A stretch of DNA of 64,000 bases from Oscillospiraceae bacterium (GTDB lineage: Bacteria > Bacillota > Clostridia > Oscillospirales > Ruminococcaceae), in the NCBI GenBank assembly GCA_017472735.1, contig JAFUOD010000013.1, positions 1-64,000 of the forward strand, read 5' to 3'. Of the stretch, positions 50,185 to 60,800 are shown in pieces. A program made the translations under genes and the position numbers. Positions within the stretch are counted from its first letter, which is position 1; each line of letters begins with the position of its first letter. The notes under the pieces are model-generated. The model worked only from the letters and a program-made list of their open reading frames with translations. It searched no databases and had not been told where the DNA came from.

Positions 50185-51378
50185 ATGAAAAAACGCATAT
50201 TTTGCATTGTTCTGTCTTTGGCAATGTGTTTTGCTCTGTTTTCGGGGTGCGCCAAAAAGGATGCAACAGTTTTGACCGACAGTAAGATCGGCGATGAAGA
50301 CGGTTACAGCTATGAGCTTTGGAAAGACAGCGGCGACACGACCATGACTTTGACTGAAAACGGTACATTCTCGTGCGAGTGGAAAAACATCAACAATGCG
50401 CTTTTCCGCAGAGGCAGAAGATTTGACTGCACGCAGACATATCGTGAAATAGGGAACATTAAGGTCGATTACGCTATTGACTATCAGCCTAACGGAAATT
50501 CGTACTTTTGCGTTTACGGTTGGACAAGAGACCCCTTGGTTGAATATTACGTTGTAGAGAGTTGGGGAAGCTGGCGTCCGCCGGGAGGAAACCCGATCGC
50601 AACAATTACCGTTGACGGCGGAAAGTATGATGTTTATCAGACTGTAAGAGTAAATCAGCCCTCGATTGACGGAAACACAACATTTGTTCAGTATTGGAGC
50701 GTAAGACAGGAAAAGAGAACAGAAGGAACCGTTAACGTTGCAACCCACTTTGCAGCTTGGGAAGCCCTTGGAATGCCTATGGGCAAGCTTTATGAGGCTG
50801 CATTGACTGTTGAGGGATATCAGAGTGAGGGCAAGGCTGTTGTTACCAAAAACGATTTGACCCTTGGCGGAGAGATAATTGAACCCGACCCCTCTGAAAT
50901 GCCCAAGCCTTTAGAGGCTGATGAAAACGGCAACTATGTTTATGCTACCTTTGAAGATGGAAATGACGGTTGGGGCTCGAGGGGATCATCGAAGGTTGCT
51001 GTCAGCGATGCTGCCGCTTGCGAAGGAAGCAAGGCGTTAGCCGTAACAGGCAGAACCGACGCATGGAACGGCACCGAGCACGGGCTCGGCACATCGGTAT
51101 TCAAGCCCGGAAGCAGCTACAGATTCAGTGTTAAGGCAATGCAGAACAAGGTTGATTCGGTTGATTTTAAGCTGACAGTTCAGTATATAAACAAATTCGG
51201 CGAAACGAAGTATGACGGAATTGCCGAGGTAAGCGGTGCAAACGGCGAATGGATTGAGCTTTCGACCGATAGCTATACAATACCCGACGGTGCGTGGAAT
51301 GTAATTCTTTATGTTGAAACAGCACAGGGCACTGCAGACTTCTTTATTGATGAAGCAATTATAGGAATTGCAGAATAA
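50185..51378 (+). CDS. GH11 endo-1,4-beta-xylanase lipoprotein with carbohydrate-binding domain
   Basis: A 397-residue secreted enzyme, lipid-anchored through Cys 22 (lipobox FSGC). The GH11 jelly-roll spans about 30-220: GYSYELWKDSGDTTMTLTENGTFSCEW at its start, nucleophile Glu 120 in DPLVEYYVVESWGSWRPPG, and acid/base Glu 210 in AALTVEGYQSEGKA. After an acidic linker, residues about 250-397 form a CBM4/9/22-like beta-sandwich (YATFEDGNDGWGSRG, then KPGSSYRFSVKAMQN). It cuts the xylan backbone at the cell surface. The start codon is less certain: AGGTGG lies 14 bases before the ATG. Confidence 0.92.
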   Translation: MKKRIFCIVLSLAMCFALFSGCAKKDATVLTDSKIGDEDGYSYELWKDSGDTTMTLTENGTFSCEWKNINNALFRRGRRFDCTQTYREIGNIKVDYAIDYQPNGNSYFCVYGWTRDPLVEYYVVESWGSWRPPGGNPIATITVDGGKYDVYQTVRVNQPSIDGNTTFVQYWSVRQEKRTEGTVNVATHFAAWEALGMPMGKLYEAALTVEGYQSEGKAVVTKNDLTLGGEIIEPDPSEMPKPLEADENGNYVYATFEDGNDGWGSRGSSKVAVSDAAACEGSKALAVTGRTDAWNGTEHGLGTSVFKPGSSYRFSVKAMQNKVDSVDFKLTVQYINKFGETKYDGIAEVSGANGEWIELSTDSYTIPDGAWNVILYVETAQGTADFFIDEAIIGIAE

Positions 51379-51440
51379 TTACCAATTTTAATAACATATT
51401 CAAAGGCGAGGAGTCTTTGATAGTTTGTTTTTTAAAAAGC

Positions 51441-51472
51441 AAGGGTATCGAGTTTCGTAGCTCGGTACCCTT
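51441..51472 (+). terminator. Probable terminator of the GH51-GH11 operon
   Basis: AAGGGTATCGAG pairs with CTCGGTACCCTT (one wobble) around an eight-base loop. The following AATTACTT is a weak U-tract. Confidence 0.6.
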
Positions 51473-51574
51473 AATTACTTGTATAAAGATATTATCTTAA
51501 ATGCGTTACACTTTCTTGTTTGCTCATTACACTATATAAATAAGTGTTTTATTCACCTATTTAGGTGGCTTAAC

Positions 51575-51617
51575 GCAAGTGCTTTTACTTGCAAATAAGG
51601 CTGAATTATGATATTTT
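51575..51617 (+). promoter_or_regulatory. Promoter and operator-like palindrome before GH30
   Basis: TTGCAA (51589-51594), 17-bp spacer and TATTTT (51612-51617). GCAAGT-GCTTTT-ACTTGC (51575-51592) overlaps the -35 box, as a repressor operator might. The rest of the 51379-51667 gap holds only the terminator. Confidence 0.5.
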
Positions 51618-51667
51618 TATAGATAGGAAAAACATACTTTTTTTCATTTACTTGAAAGGCGGAGATA

Positions 51668-54154
51668 ATGTTGATTAAAGATTTTTTTAAAAGAGCTCTT
51701 TCGCTTACTTTGTGTTTTAATATGCTGGCACTTACTGCGTGCTCGGGGGCAAACGGTGTTGACCCTGAGGATATTGTAACGCCTGAAGAAGTGAAGATTG
51801 ACAGCACAATAGTTGTTTCACCTCTTAATGCGGCAACAAACAACGGCGGCGTGTTTGAGGGCTGGGGCACCAGCCTTTGCTGGTGGGCTAACCGTGTGGG
51901 ATATTCGGACAGCCTTTCTCAGCAGGCTGCTGATTTGTTTTACGGCGAGGACGGCTTGCGTCTGAATATAATGCGATATAACATAGGCGGCGGTGATGAC
52001 CCGACACACAACCACATTACCCGCACCGACTCGGACGTGCCGGGCTGGCTTGTGTGGGATGAAAGCACAAACGACTATGTATATGATTATGACGCAGATA
52101 AGGGTCAGCTAAACGTGCTTGTACGCTGTGTTGAAGCCGCAGGCGACGAAGCGATTGTTGAAGTCTTTTCCAACTCGCCGCCTTACTTTATGACAGTCAG
52201 CGGTTGTTCCTCGGGCGGATTTGACCCCAACAGAAACAATCTTAAAGACGACTGCTATGAAGATTTTGCGGAATATCTGGTTCATGTAACAAATTACATT
52301 CAAGAGGAATTGGGTATTGAGGTAGCAAGTATCTCGCCTATGAACGAACCCAACACTAACTTCTGGGGCGCTAACAGTTATAAGCAAGAGGGCTGCCACT
52401 TTGACGCAGGCGAAGCGCAGTCAAAAATTATTGAGGCAGTTGATGATGCGCTGATGGATTATGGCATTACAAATGTTATTATTGCCGCAAGCGATGAGAC
52501 CTCGACCGGAAAACAGGTTGATGAATATTATGCTTATTCAGACGCCGCACGCAATGCGCTTGGCAGAATTAATACACATACCTATGACACAACAAGAATT
52601 GCCGAAATGGGACAGCTTGCCAATGACGAAGACTTTGTTTTATGGATGAGCGAGGTTGACGGCAACGGCTTTGCAGGCACCAACCCCGGCGAAATGGGCG
52701 CAGGCCTGTGGCTTGGCACAAAGATAATTTCGGACATAAATGCACTTATGCCCTCGGCGTGGGTGCTGTGGCAGGTAATTGATAAGCATATCTGTGAAGA
52801 AGGCTATAAGGGCAGACAAGACTCGGGAATGATTGATGTTACCCAAGGCTTTTGGGGCACTGCTGTTGCCGACCACGACAACGGCGACATAATCCTCACA
52901 CAGAAGTATTACGCATTCGGTCAGTTTACAAGATATATACGTCCGGGATATACTCTTATAAACGTAGGTAATGACGCTTTGGCGGCTTATGATAAGGAAA
53001 GCGATACACTTGTTTTGGTTTGCGTAAATACCTCGGGCGCAAACAAAATGGCAAACATTGACCTTTCTCAGTTTAACGCTATCGGCACAACTGTTAACGT
53101 TGTAAGAACAAGCGGAACAATTGACAACGGCGAACAGTGGGCAGAGCTTGAGGATATTTATACCTATGAAAGCGGCTTTGTAGCCGAGCTTTTGGCAAAT
53201 TCGGTAACTACATATATTGTTGAGGGTGTTGAGTGCGAGGATCTTAACCTTAAAGAAGTTAAGGTTGACAACGCTGTAATTACAGGATCTATGCCCTTGA
53301 ACATGAGTGCAGACAAAGCTAAAAATGTTTTTGACGGAAGTGTTGGCACTTACTTTGACGGTGAAAGCGGCGGCTGGATTGAAATTGATCTTGGAAAAGA
53401 AACAGAGTTCAGCGTTATTGGTTTTGCGCCCAGATCGGGTTATGAAAAGAGAATGCTTAAGAGCAGATTCTATGGCTCGAATGACGGTGAAAACTGGGAT
53501 CTTCTTTGCACAGTAAAGGCTGAGCCCTCGACAGGAATGAATTATGCTTTCTTGGACGAAACCCAAAGCTTCAGATACATTCGCTATGACATGGAGGACG
53601 GAAGCATATTCTCGTGCAACATAGCAGAAATCGGGCTTTTCACTTCCTCAGCTAAGATCAGCAACGGCAGCGTGAGCATTGATAACAGCAAGGATACCGT
53701 AACAAGACCTCGTGATAACCTTGATGCCCGTGAAGACAAAGAATTTGACATTAACGATTATGTTGAAATCCCTCTTGCCGACACTAAGGTTACCGGTTCG
53801 GCACCCTGGAACAACGGAGCAGATGTTGCCTCTAAGGCGGTTGACGGAAGCATAAACACCTTCTTCGACGGTGTTTCGGATGGTTGGGTTGAAATTGACC
53901 TTGGCGAGGAAACAGAGTTCGGTGCGATAGGTTTCTGCCCCAGAAGCGGCTTTGAGGACAGAATGATCGGCGGTAAATTCTACGGCTCGCTTGACGGTGA
54001 AAATTGGACAGAGCTTTATACTGTCGGCTCTAACCCCTCGTTTGAAATGAATTATGCCGACATGGGCAGTGCAAGGACATACCGTTATATAAAATATGAT
54101 GTTCCGGGCGGACTTTGCAACATTGCAGAGATCAAGCTTTATGCCGAGAAATAA
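51668..54154 (+). CDS. GH30 glycosidase lipoprotein with two F5/8 type C (CBM32-like) domains
   Basis: An 828-residue surface lipoprotein (lipobox LTAC, Cys 25). The GH30 barrel plus side sandwich spans about 45-520: FEGWGTSLCWWANRVG, LRLNIMRYNIGGGDDP, acid/base Glu 227 in ISPMNEPNTNFWGA and nucleophile Glu 329 in VLWMSEVDGNG. The GWGTSLCWWA opening is the form I associate with GH30 endo-beta-1,6-galactanases, which cut arabinogalactan side chains, rather than glucuronoxylanases. Two discoidin-type domains follow (about 540-675 and 700-828) with matching words: DGSVGTYFDGESGGWIEIDLG and DGSINTFFDGVSDGWVEIDLG. It heads an operon with GH140-like and GH2 genes. Confidence 0.88.
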   Translation: MLIKDFFKRALSLTLCFNMLALTACSGANGVDPEDIVTPEEVKIDSTIVVSPLNAATNNGGVFEGWGTSLCWWANRVGYSDSLSQQAADLFYGEDGLRLNIMRYNIGGGDDPTHNHITRTDSDVPGWLVWDESTNDYVYDYDADKGQLNVLVRCVEAAGDEAIVEVFSNSPPYFMTVSGCSSGGFDPNRNNLKDDCYEDFAEYLVHVTNYIQEELGIEVASISPMNEPNTNFWGANSYKQEGCHFDAGEAQSKIIEAVDDALMDYGITNVIIAASDETSTGKQVDEYYAYSDAARNALGRINTHTYDTTRIAEMGQLANDEDFVLWMSEVDGNGFAGTNPGEMGAGLWLGTKIISDINALMPSAWVLWQVIDKHICEEGYKGRQDSGMIDVTQGFWGTAVADHDNGDIILTQKYYAFGQFTRYIRPGYTLINVGNDALAAYDKESDTLVLVCVNTSGANKMANIDLSQFNAIGTTVNVVRTSGTIDNGEQWAELEDIYTYESGFVAELLANSVTTYIVEGVECEDLNLKEVKVDNAVITGSMPLNMSADKAKNVFDGSVGTYFDGESGGWIEIDLGKETEFSVIGFAPRSGYEKRMLKSRFYGSNDGENWDLLCTVKAEPSTGMNYAFLDETQSFRYIRYDMEDGSIFSCNIAEIGLFTSSAKISNGSVSIDNSKDTVTRPRDNLDAREDKEFDINDYVEIPLADTKVTGSAPWNNGADVASKAVDGSINTFFDGVSDGWVEIDLGEETEFGAIGFCPRSGFEDRMIGGKFYGSLDGENWTELYTVGSNPSFEMNYADMGSARTYRYIKYDVPGGLCNIAEIKLYAEK

Positions 54155-54175
54155 GAAATCGAAAGGATGATCGGT

Positions 54176-55459
54176 ATGCGTAAACTAACTGTTAAAGGCA
54201 GATATCTTGCATGGGATAACGGTAAGCCCTTCTTTTATCTTGGAGATACGGCATGGGAGATTTTTCATCGTCTTAACCGCGAGGAGGTCGAAAAGTACTT
54301 TGAGTGCCGTTCACGTCAGGGATTTAATGCTGTGCAAAGTGTTGCTCTGGCAGAGCTATGCGGCGTAACTGTTCCCAATGCTTACGGCAAGCTTCCCTTG
54401 CACTTTACCAATGAATTGCCCGACCCTGCCAAACCCGATATTGACGGCGAATATTCATATTGGGACCATGTGGACTTTGTTATTGAGACAGCGGCTAAAT
54501 ATAAAATGTTTATTGTTTTGTTACCCACATGGGGAGACAAGATAAACAAATGCTGGGGGCAGGGACCCGTTATATTCAACGAGGACAACGCTTATACATA
54601 TGGAAAATGGATAGCACAGCGATATGCCGACAAAGAAAACATTATTTGGATGCTTGGGGGAGACCGCCAGCTTGAGCCCCGGCACCGTGCAATTATTGAC
54701 GCAATGGCAAAGGGAATTAAAGAGATGGATAAAAACCATCTTATAACCTTCCATCCGCCCGGCAACAGCGACTCTACCAAATGGGTAAACGATGCCGAAT
54801 ATATCGACTTCCACACGTCGCAGACAGGACATACACCCGAACAAAGCTATGAATCTGACAAAGTTATGCTTGAAATGTCAAGAGCGTCAGAAAAGCCTTA
54901 TATGAATTCTGAGCCGCGATATGAAGATAACCCTGCCTGCTTTAACACGAAGTTAGGGTACTGTTGGGATGCTGATGATGTGCGCCAGAATGCTTATTGG
55001 GATATGCTTAGCGGAACCTGCGGACACACATATGGAAACCATTGTGTTTGGAGCATGACAAAAGAGACGGACACATATTTTCCATATACATGGGAAGAGG
55101 TTTTGGAGCGTGACGGTGCTAATCAGATCGGATATCTTAAAAAGCTAAGATTAAGCCGAGATTTTTTCTCACTTCGCAACGCACCCGAGCTTATTGCCGA
55201 AAACTATGAAGGAATGGGTCACATGAATGCGGCAAAAGGCAACGATTACGGATATATCTACTCCCCTCTTGGCGTGCCCTTTACCGTAAACCTTGGTGTG
55301 TTTGAGAATGCGGGATCTATCAGAGCATCGTGGTTTGACCCGAGGACAGGCAAAAGCAAGATATTTGCAATTTTACCTGCATACGGCAAAACTCTCCTTG
55401 CTCCTCCTACACAGGGCAAGGGCTGCGACTGGGTACTGATTTTGGAAGCAATGATATAG
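54176..55459 (+). CDS. DUF4038 glycosidase, GH140 (apiosidase)-like
   Basis: A 427-residue cytoplasmic protein. The TIM-barrel part (about 8-340) has the DUF4038 start YLAWDNGKPFFYLGDTAWEIFHRLNREEVEKYFECRSRQGFN, the barrel strand IIWMLGGDRQ, FHTSQTGHTPEQSY and YMNSEPRYEDNP, which carries a likely catalytic Glu. The C-terminal small domain (about 345-427) has FSLRNAPELIAENYEG and ASWFDPRTGKSK, the usual partner domain. Known GH140 members release apiose from rhamnogalacturonan II, but many DUF4038 proteins have unknown specificity. The ATG at 54176 was preferred because AAAGGA overlaps the earlier ATG at 54167. Confidence 0.85.
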   Translation: MRKLTVKGRYLAWDNGKPFFYLGDTAWEIFHRLNREEVEKYFECRSRQGFNAVQSVALAELCGVTVPNAYGKLPLHFTNELPDPAKPDIDGEYSYWDHVDFVIETAAKYKMFIVLLPTWGDKINKCWGQGPVIFNEDNAYTYGKWIAQRYADKENIIWMLGGDRQLEPRHRAIIDAMAKGIKEMDKNHLITFHPPGNSDSTKWVNDAEYIDFHTSQTGHTPEQSYESDKVMLEMSRASEKPYMNSEPRYEDNPACFNTKLGYCWDADDVRQNAYWDMLSGTCGHTYGNHCVWSMTKETDTYFPYTWEEVLERDGANQIGYLKKLRLSRDFFSLRNAPELIAENYEGMGHMNAAKGNDYGYIYSPLGVPFTVNLGVFENAGSIRASWFDPRTGKSKIFAILPAYGKTLLAPPTQGKGCDWVLILEAMI

Positions 55460-55493
55460 ATTTTTTGTCACATAATTTTTAAGGAGGATAACA

Positions 55494-57788
55494 ATGAATG
55501 TAAAAAGTTTAAAATCGGACTGGCTGTTTGTTGGAAACGGCAGGGAGGAAAGTGTAAATATCCCTCATGACTTTATGATTGAAACCGACAGGACCCCCGA
55601 TTCACCGACCTGTGCAGATTACGGTTTCTTCCAACCATGCAAGGGCACATATATACGCAAAATTGAAAAAGATCCATCAGCCTTGAAGCACTTTATCAAG
55701 TTCGACGGCGTTATGGGGCTTTGCGAGGTTTATGTTAACGACAACCGTGTAAAGTTCCACCCTTACGGCTACACTGCGTTTATTTGCGACATCAGTGACT
55801 TTTTGCACGAGGGTGACAACGAGCTTCGTGTTCAGGTCGATGCAACTGCACAGCCTGCTTCACGCTGGTATACGGGTGCGGGAATTTACAGAGAGGTCGA
55901 GCTTTTAACATCGGGCTGCGACTATATAGTGCCTTTTGAAACCTGCGTTAAGGTGATCAGCATTAACGGTGACGACGCAGAAATTGCGATCGACGTTGAG
56001 ATTTTCTCCTCGGAAAGAGGTGAGGCAGAGCTTGCCTTTAACATACCCGAAATCGGTCACACTGTTAAGCGCTCGACATGGCTTGAGAATGGCGAAAACC
56101 ATTTTAGCTGCAAAACCGTGCTGCACGGAATTAAGCGTTGGTCAACAGATACACCTGTGGTGTATTCGTGCGAGGTTGCTCTTAATACCAAGACCTGCAG
56201 TGACAGCGAAACCGTTAACTTCGGTATTCGCGAGGTTAAGTGCGACCCCAAAAAAGGCTTTTTGCTTAACGGCGAGCCGGTTAAGCTTTACGGCACCTGC
56301 AACCACCACGACAACGGCATTGTGGGTGCTGCGTCCTACCGTTCTGCCGAGGAAAGACGTGTAAGAATTCTTAAAGAAAACGGTTTTAATGCAATAAGAT
56401 GCTCACACAACCCGCCCTCGAGCATGCTTTTGGATGTTTGCGACAGAATGGGTATTCTTGTTATTGACGAGATTTTTGACTGCTGGATGGCAGGCAAGCG
56501 CCCTTATGACTATCACTTGTGGTTTAACGATTACGCCAAAGAGGATATAACCTCGATGGTGAAGCGTGACAGAAATCACCCCAGCGTTATTATGTGGTCG
56601 ACAGGTAACGAGATTTATGAGCGTTTTGGCAGGGGCGACGGTTATAAGATAGGAAAGATGATTGCCGACACCATCAAAGAATACGACACAACAAGACCTC
56701 TTACTCATGCTTTCTGCAACCCTTGGGATCAGGGCGATTATGCAGACACTATGAGAGAAACAGAAAACTACCCTGCCGAGAAAATGGATTTCTGGGGCGA
56801 AAAAATGATGCCTCAGGCAGGAAACCTTGACGTTGTGGGATATAACTATTTAAACAACAGAATTGACAAAGACATCCAGCGTTTCCCCGAGCATTTGTTT
56901 GCTATTACCGAATCATACCCTGTGGATGCTGTATGGTCAAGACGCTTGATGGATAAGCACACACAGCTTATCGGTGAATTTGTTTGGACAGGCTGGGACT
57001 ATTTCGGTGAAACAGGTATCGGACATATATATCACGGCACAGACAAAGCACCCATTTGGTGTCTTATGAAGCACCCTGAGCATATTTCAAACTGCGGAGA
57101 CTTTGACATTTGCGGCAATAAAAAAGCGCCATCTTACTATCGTGATGCCGCATGGATCGATGGCGCAGTTCGTATTCTGACTATGGATCCTGTATATTTC
57201 GGCGAACTGTTTGCTCTTTCTTCATGGGGATTCTATGGCGTTGAAAGAACATGGACATATTCGGGCAAGGAAGGTAAAAAAACTGAGGTTCACCTTTACA
57301 CCATGGCAGATGAATGTGAGCTTTTGCAGGACGGAATATCGCTTGGTAAAATGGTGCCTAACGAAAAGGGCATGGCTATTTTCGAGGTTGAATACAGACC
57401 CGGCAAGCTTGAAGCTATTGCCTATAAAAACGGCGTAGCTGTTGGAAAAGACGAAATTTGCACCGTCGGCGGAGCCTCTTGCATTGACATTAAGGCTGAC
57501 ATTACAGGAAAGAGCGGAAAAGCTGACCTGATTTTTGCCGAGATCACCCTGCTCGACGAAAAAGGCAACCCTGCATGGGAGGCCGAGGATGAGATTACGG
57601 TAACAGTATCGGGCGGCAAGGTTTTGGGCACAGGCTCGGGCAGAATTGATGACACGCACAGATATACAGACCCTGTTTGCAACGCCTACCGCGGCAAACT
57701 TTTGGCGGCTGTTAAGTGCGATGGCGAAAGCGTTGAAATTACCGCTTCGACAGACAAGCTGACCCAAAGCGTTACAGTAAATTTGTAA
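55494..57788 (+). CDS. GH2 glycosidase (beta-galactosidase type), cytoplasmic
   Basis: A 764-residue retaining enzyme without signal peptide. Order: sugar-binding jelly roll (about 1-145, SVNIPHDFMIETDR, YTGAGIYREVELL), Ig-like domain (about 150-250), TIM barrel (about 255-560) with YGTCNHHDNGIVG, IRCSHNPPSSMLLDVCDRMGILVIDEIFD, acid/base Glu 373 in IMWSTGNEIYERFG and nucleophile Glu 473 in FAITESYPVDAV. A DUF4982-type and a further Ig-like domain (about 600-764) follow. With GH30 and the DUF4038 protein it would finish galacto-oligosaccharides in the cytoplasm. AAGGAGG precedes the ATG. It could also be a beta-glucuronidase. Confidence 0.9.
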   Translation: MNVKSLKSDWLFVGNGREESVNIPHDFMIETDRTPDSPTCADYGFFQPCKGTYIRKIEKDPSALKHFIKFDGVMGLCEVYVNDNRVKFHPYGYTAFICDISDFLHEGDNELRVQVDATAQPASRWYTGAGIYREVELLTSGCDYIVPFETCVKVISINGDDAEIAIDVEIFSSERGEAELAFNIPEIGHTVKRSTWLENGENHFSCKTVLHGIKRWSTDTPVVYSCEVALNTKTCSDSETVNFGIREVKCDPKKGFLLNGEPVKLYGTCNHHDNGIVGAASYRSAEERRVRILKENGFNAIRCSHNPPSSMLLDVCDRMGILVIDEIFDCWMAGKRPYDYHLWFNDYAKEDITSMVKRDRNHPSVIMWSTGNEIYERFGRGDGYKIGKMIADTIKEYDTTRPLTHAFCNPWDQGDYADTMRETENYPAEKMDFWGEKMMPQAGNLDVVGYNYLNNRIDKDIQRFPEHLFAITESYPVDAVWSRRLMDKHTQLIGEFVWTGWDYFGETGIGHIYHGTDKAPIWCLMKHPEHISNCGDFDICGNKKAPSYYRDAAWIDGAVRILTMDPVYFGELFALSSWGFYGVERTWTYSGKEGKKTEVHLYTMADECELLQDGISLGKMVPNEKGMAIFEVEYRPGKLEAIAYKNGVAVGKDEICTVGGASCIDIKADITGKSGKADLIFAEITLLDEKGNPAWEAEDEITVTVSGGKVLGTGSGRIDDTHRYTDPVCNAYRGKLLAAVKCDGESVEITASTDKLTQSVTVNL

Positions 57789-57818
57789 TTTAACTGCATA
57801 TATTTTGTTAACAAAAAT

Positions 57819-57856
57819 AAAACAAGCCTTTCGGCAATGAAAGGCTTGTTTTTATA
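57819..57856. terminator. Bidirectional terminator between the two GH2 genes
   Basis: A perfect 14-bp stem, AAAACAAGCCTTTC/GAAAGGCTTGTTTT, with a six-base loop and T-runs on both strands. Confidence 0.9.
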
Positions 57857-57864
57857 TGCATATA

Positions 57865-60800
57865 TTACTTAACGTCTCTCCACAAAAGTGAGATATCGTC
57901 GATATTATCGGTTTCTTTATCGAAAGGAACGATAGTGTAAGTATAGGTATAATCCTTGCCGTTTGCAGGAAGTCTATACTGGTCGATAACGTCAGGTCCG
58001 CAGGAAGCGCCGCCTGTGCCGCGTGAGCCGTAGCTTAAGGTTACGTAAGTCTTATTTAAAGGTCTGAGTGCGTAAACACGGCTTTCAAGCTTAAGCTGCA
58101 TGCTCGAGAAGTGGATTGCCTGTGCTTCCATTTCGTCATCGCTTACAAAGAGAAGTCCTGTCTGTTTTTCGTCAGAGGTAAGAGCGAAGTATCTTACGCC
58201 TGTCTTCGTTCCCGTATCCTGAGGCTGAGGGTAAGGATAGAAGGAATCGCTGACGGTAGTTTCGTAAAGACCGACATGTGCGCCCTTTTGACGATCGTTA
58301 TAGGTATCCCATACACCTCTGCCATAGAAGGTGATGTTTTCATAATCAACCGGCAAAGTTAGGGTTTCGCCGTAACGGTGCATTTCTTCGGTTCCTGTCG
58401 CTGTGTCAAGCTTCGAGGTAAGGGTGATCTCGCCGTCGCCGTAAACAGTGTAGGTAATGTACTGATAGTTACCCTCTGCCGAGAGAGAAATGGTGGTTTC
58501 GATGGTTACGAATTTGCCCGAGGGGTCTGCGGTAACGTTGAAAGCAGTCGCGTCCTTTGCCTTTGTGTTATCCCAAGCAAGAGTTCTGTCGTTATCAAGA
58601 GTTGCACGGGTATATGTAGGCTCGGGACCTTCGAGAATTATCTTTTCGCCGTTATAGGAGTAATTGAGGATTAAGCCGGTAGATTTGCTGATTACAGTCT
58701 CGAAGCAATCAGAAGAAAGGGTTACTGTCTTTTCGTCTTCGGCAACGGTAATGTCACGCATTGAAGAAGTATCAAGAGAAACGTTTTCTACGTCTGCGTC
58801 AACCTCTAACTGTGCAGTTGCAATTACATGGCCCTTATCTGCCCAAAGGGTATCGGACTTAAGCTTGACGTAAATGTTAACAAAGTATTCGCCGTCCGCC
58901 TTAAGGGTTGCAGGCATGGTGAAAGGAACATCGACATTAACTTTTTCGCCGGGGGCACAATTAACCAAAAGCGCGCCTGAATCAATAACCTTGCCGTTTT
59001 CCAAAAGCTCGTAACTAATGTCATAAGCGTTAAGGTCGGTAAAGTTAAATTCGTTATAGAATTCTACAGTTTTGTTTTGGGCAGAGAGCTTGTTTGCGGT
59101 TGCCCAAACAGACTGATAAACATATTTAACCTCGTAAGCTTCGGGCTGAATCATTCTGTCGGCGCTTATAATACCGTTCTGGCAGAAGTTGCCCTGTGTG
59201 GGCATATCGCCCCAGCAGCCGCCGTAAGCCAAATACTTTCCGTTACCGTAATAATCGAACACGCCGTCTTCATATTCTGTCCAAATCGACTGGTCAACAA
59301 AGTCCCAGATGAAAGCACCGACTACGTTATCGTGCTTTCTTATAGCTTCCCAATATTCATAAAGGTTGCCCACAGAGTTGCCCATTGCGTGAACATATTC
59401 GCACTGCATAAAGGGCATGTTGTTTGAAGCCTGCCCCTTTAAGTTAACACCGTAAATATCCCAATACATAACGCTTGAGATATCAACACCGCCCGATTCG
59501 CCCAAAGATTCAAAATGAACGGGACGTGTGGGATCCATTTCCTTAAGCTCGGCAATAAGGTCGTAATAAAGCTGGGTGTTAGCGCTTGTTTCGTTACCAA
59601 TACTCCACATAACCACGCAGGTGCGGTTTTTGGCAAGCTCGGTCTGTGACTTTACACGGTCGGTTACAGCACCGGTGAAGTATTTCTCGGTTTCTTCGGT
59701 GCTAACGCCGTAATGAGTTTCAATGTTGCACTCTGCCAAAACAAGCAAGCCGTATTTATCGCACATATCATAGAAGTATTTCGAGTCGGGGTAGTGCGAG
59801 GTACGAACTGCGTTAATATTAAGGCTCTTCATGATCTGAACGTCCTGCTCGATAAGCTCGTGAGAAGCGTACTTGCCTGTGTCGGGGCTGGTTTCATGAC
59901 GGTTTACGCCTTTGAAAACAAGCGGCTTGCCGTTTAAGAGCATTATGTTATATTTATCGGTGTTGGGGGCTATACCCTCGGTAGGAGTGAAGGTGATCTC
60001 TCTGAAGCCGAGCTGCTGAGAGATACTGCCGTAATAAACACCGTTTTTATCATATAGGCTTATAATGAGGGTATAAAGGTAAGGGTCTTCGTCGCTCCAC
60101 AAATGGGGGGCTGTAACCTCACGCGAGATACTAACGTTTGTAACCTCGCCCGAAGGTATCGCGCCGACTGCTCTCTGCAACGGGTCGATTGCAAAAACAG
60201 AGTTACCCTCGGCATCTACAAGTCTTACATCCAAAGAATAGAAGCTCGATTCAACATCGGCTGTGGTGGAGTTGTATATTTCAGCTTCGATAGAAAGGGT
60301 AGCGTCGGTAAAAGTGTCATCAAGGTCGGTTTCTACCTTATAGTCAGAGATGTTAACTCCGGGAACCGAATAAACATAAACATCTCTGAAAATGCCTGCC
60401 AAACGAAGGAAGTCTTGGTTTTCAAAGTAGCTTCCGTCGCACCAGCGGTAAACCTTAACTGCAATAAGGTTGTCCTTGCCGTCCTCGTTTAAGAACGCTG
60501 TAATATCAAAGGTCGAGGTGTCGTAAGAGTCCTCGCTGTAGCCTACCTGATTTCCGTTAACATAAAGATAATATGCAGATTCTACACCGTCGAAGGAGAG
60601 GTAAACACGTCTGTTCGAGGCAAGCCAAGACTCGTCAACATCAAGCGTGTAGCGGTAGAAGCCTATGGGGTTGACAATTGTCGGCGCAATGGGCACGGTA
60701 TGAGGTCCGTTTCCGTAAGCGTCATTAGACCAAGGGTAAACAACGTTTGAATAAATCGGGAAGTCGAAGCCCTGTGTCTGCCAAGAGGCAGGAAGGGTTA

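Noticed and set aside
57222-57767. 181-codon frame antisense to the GH2 gene
   Set aside because: It lies wholly within a well-supported gene and has the composition of an antisense shadow.
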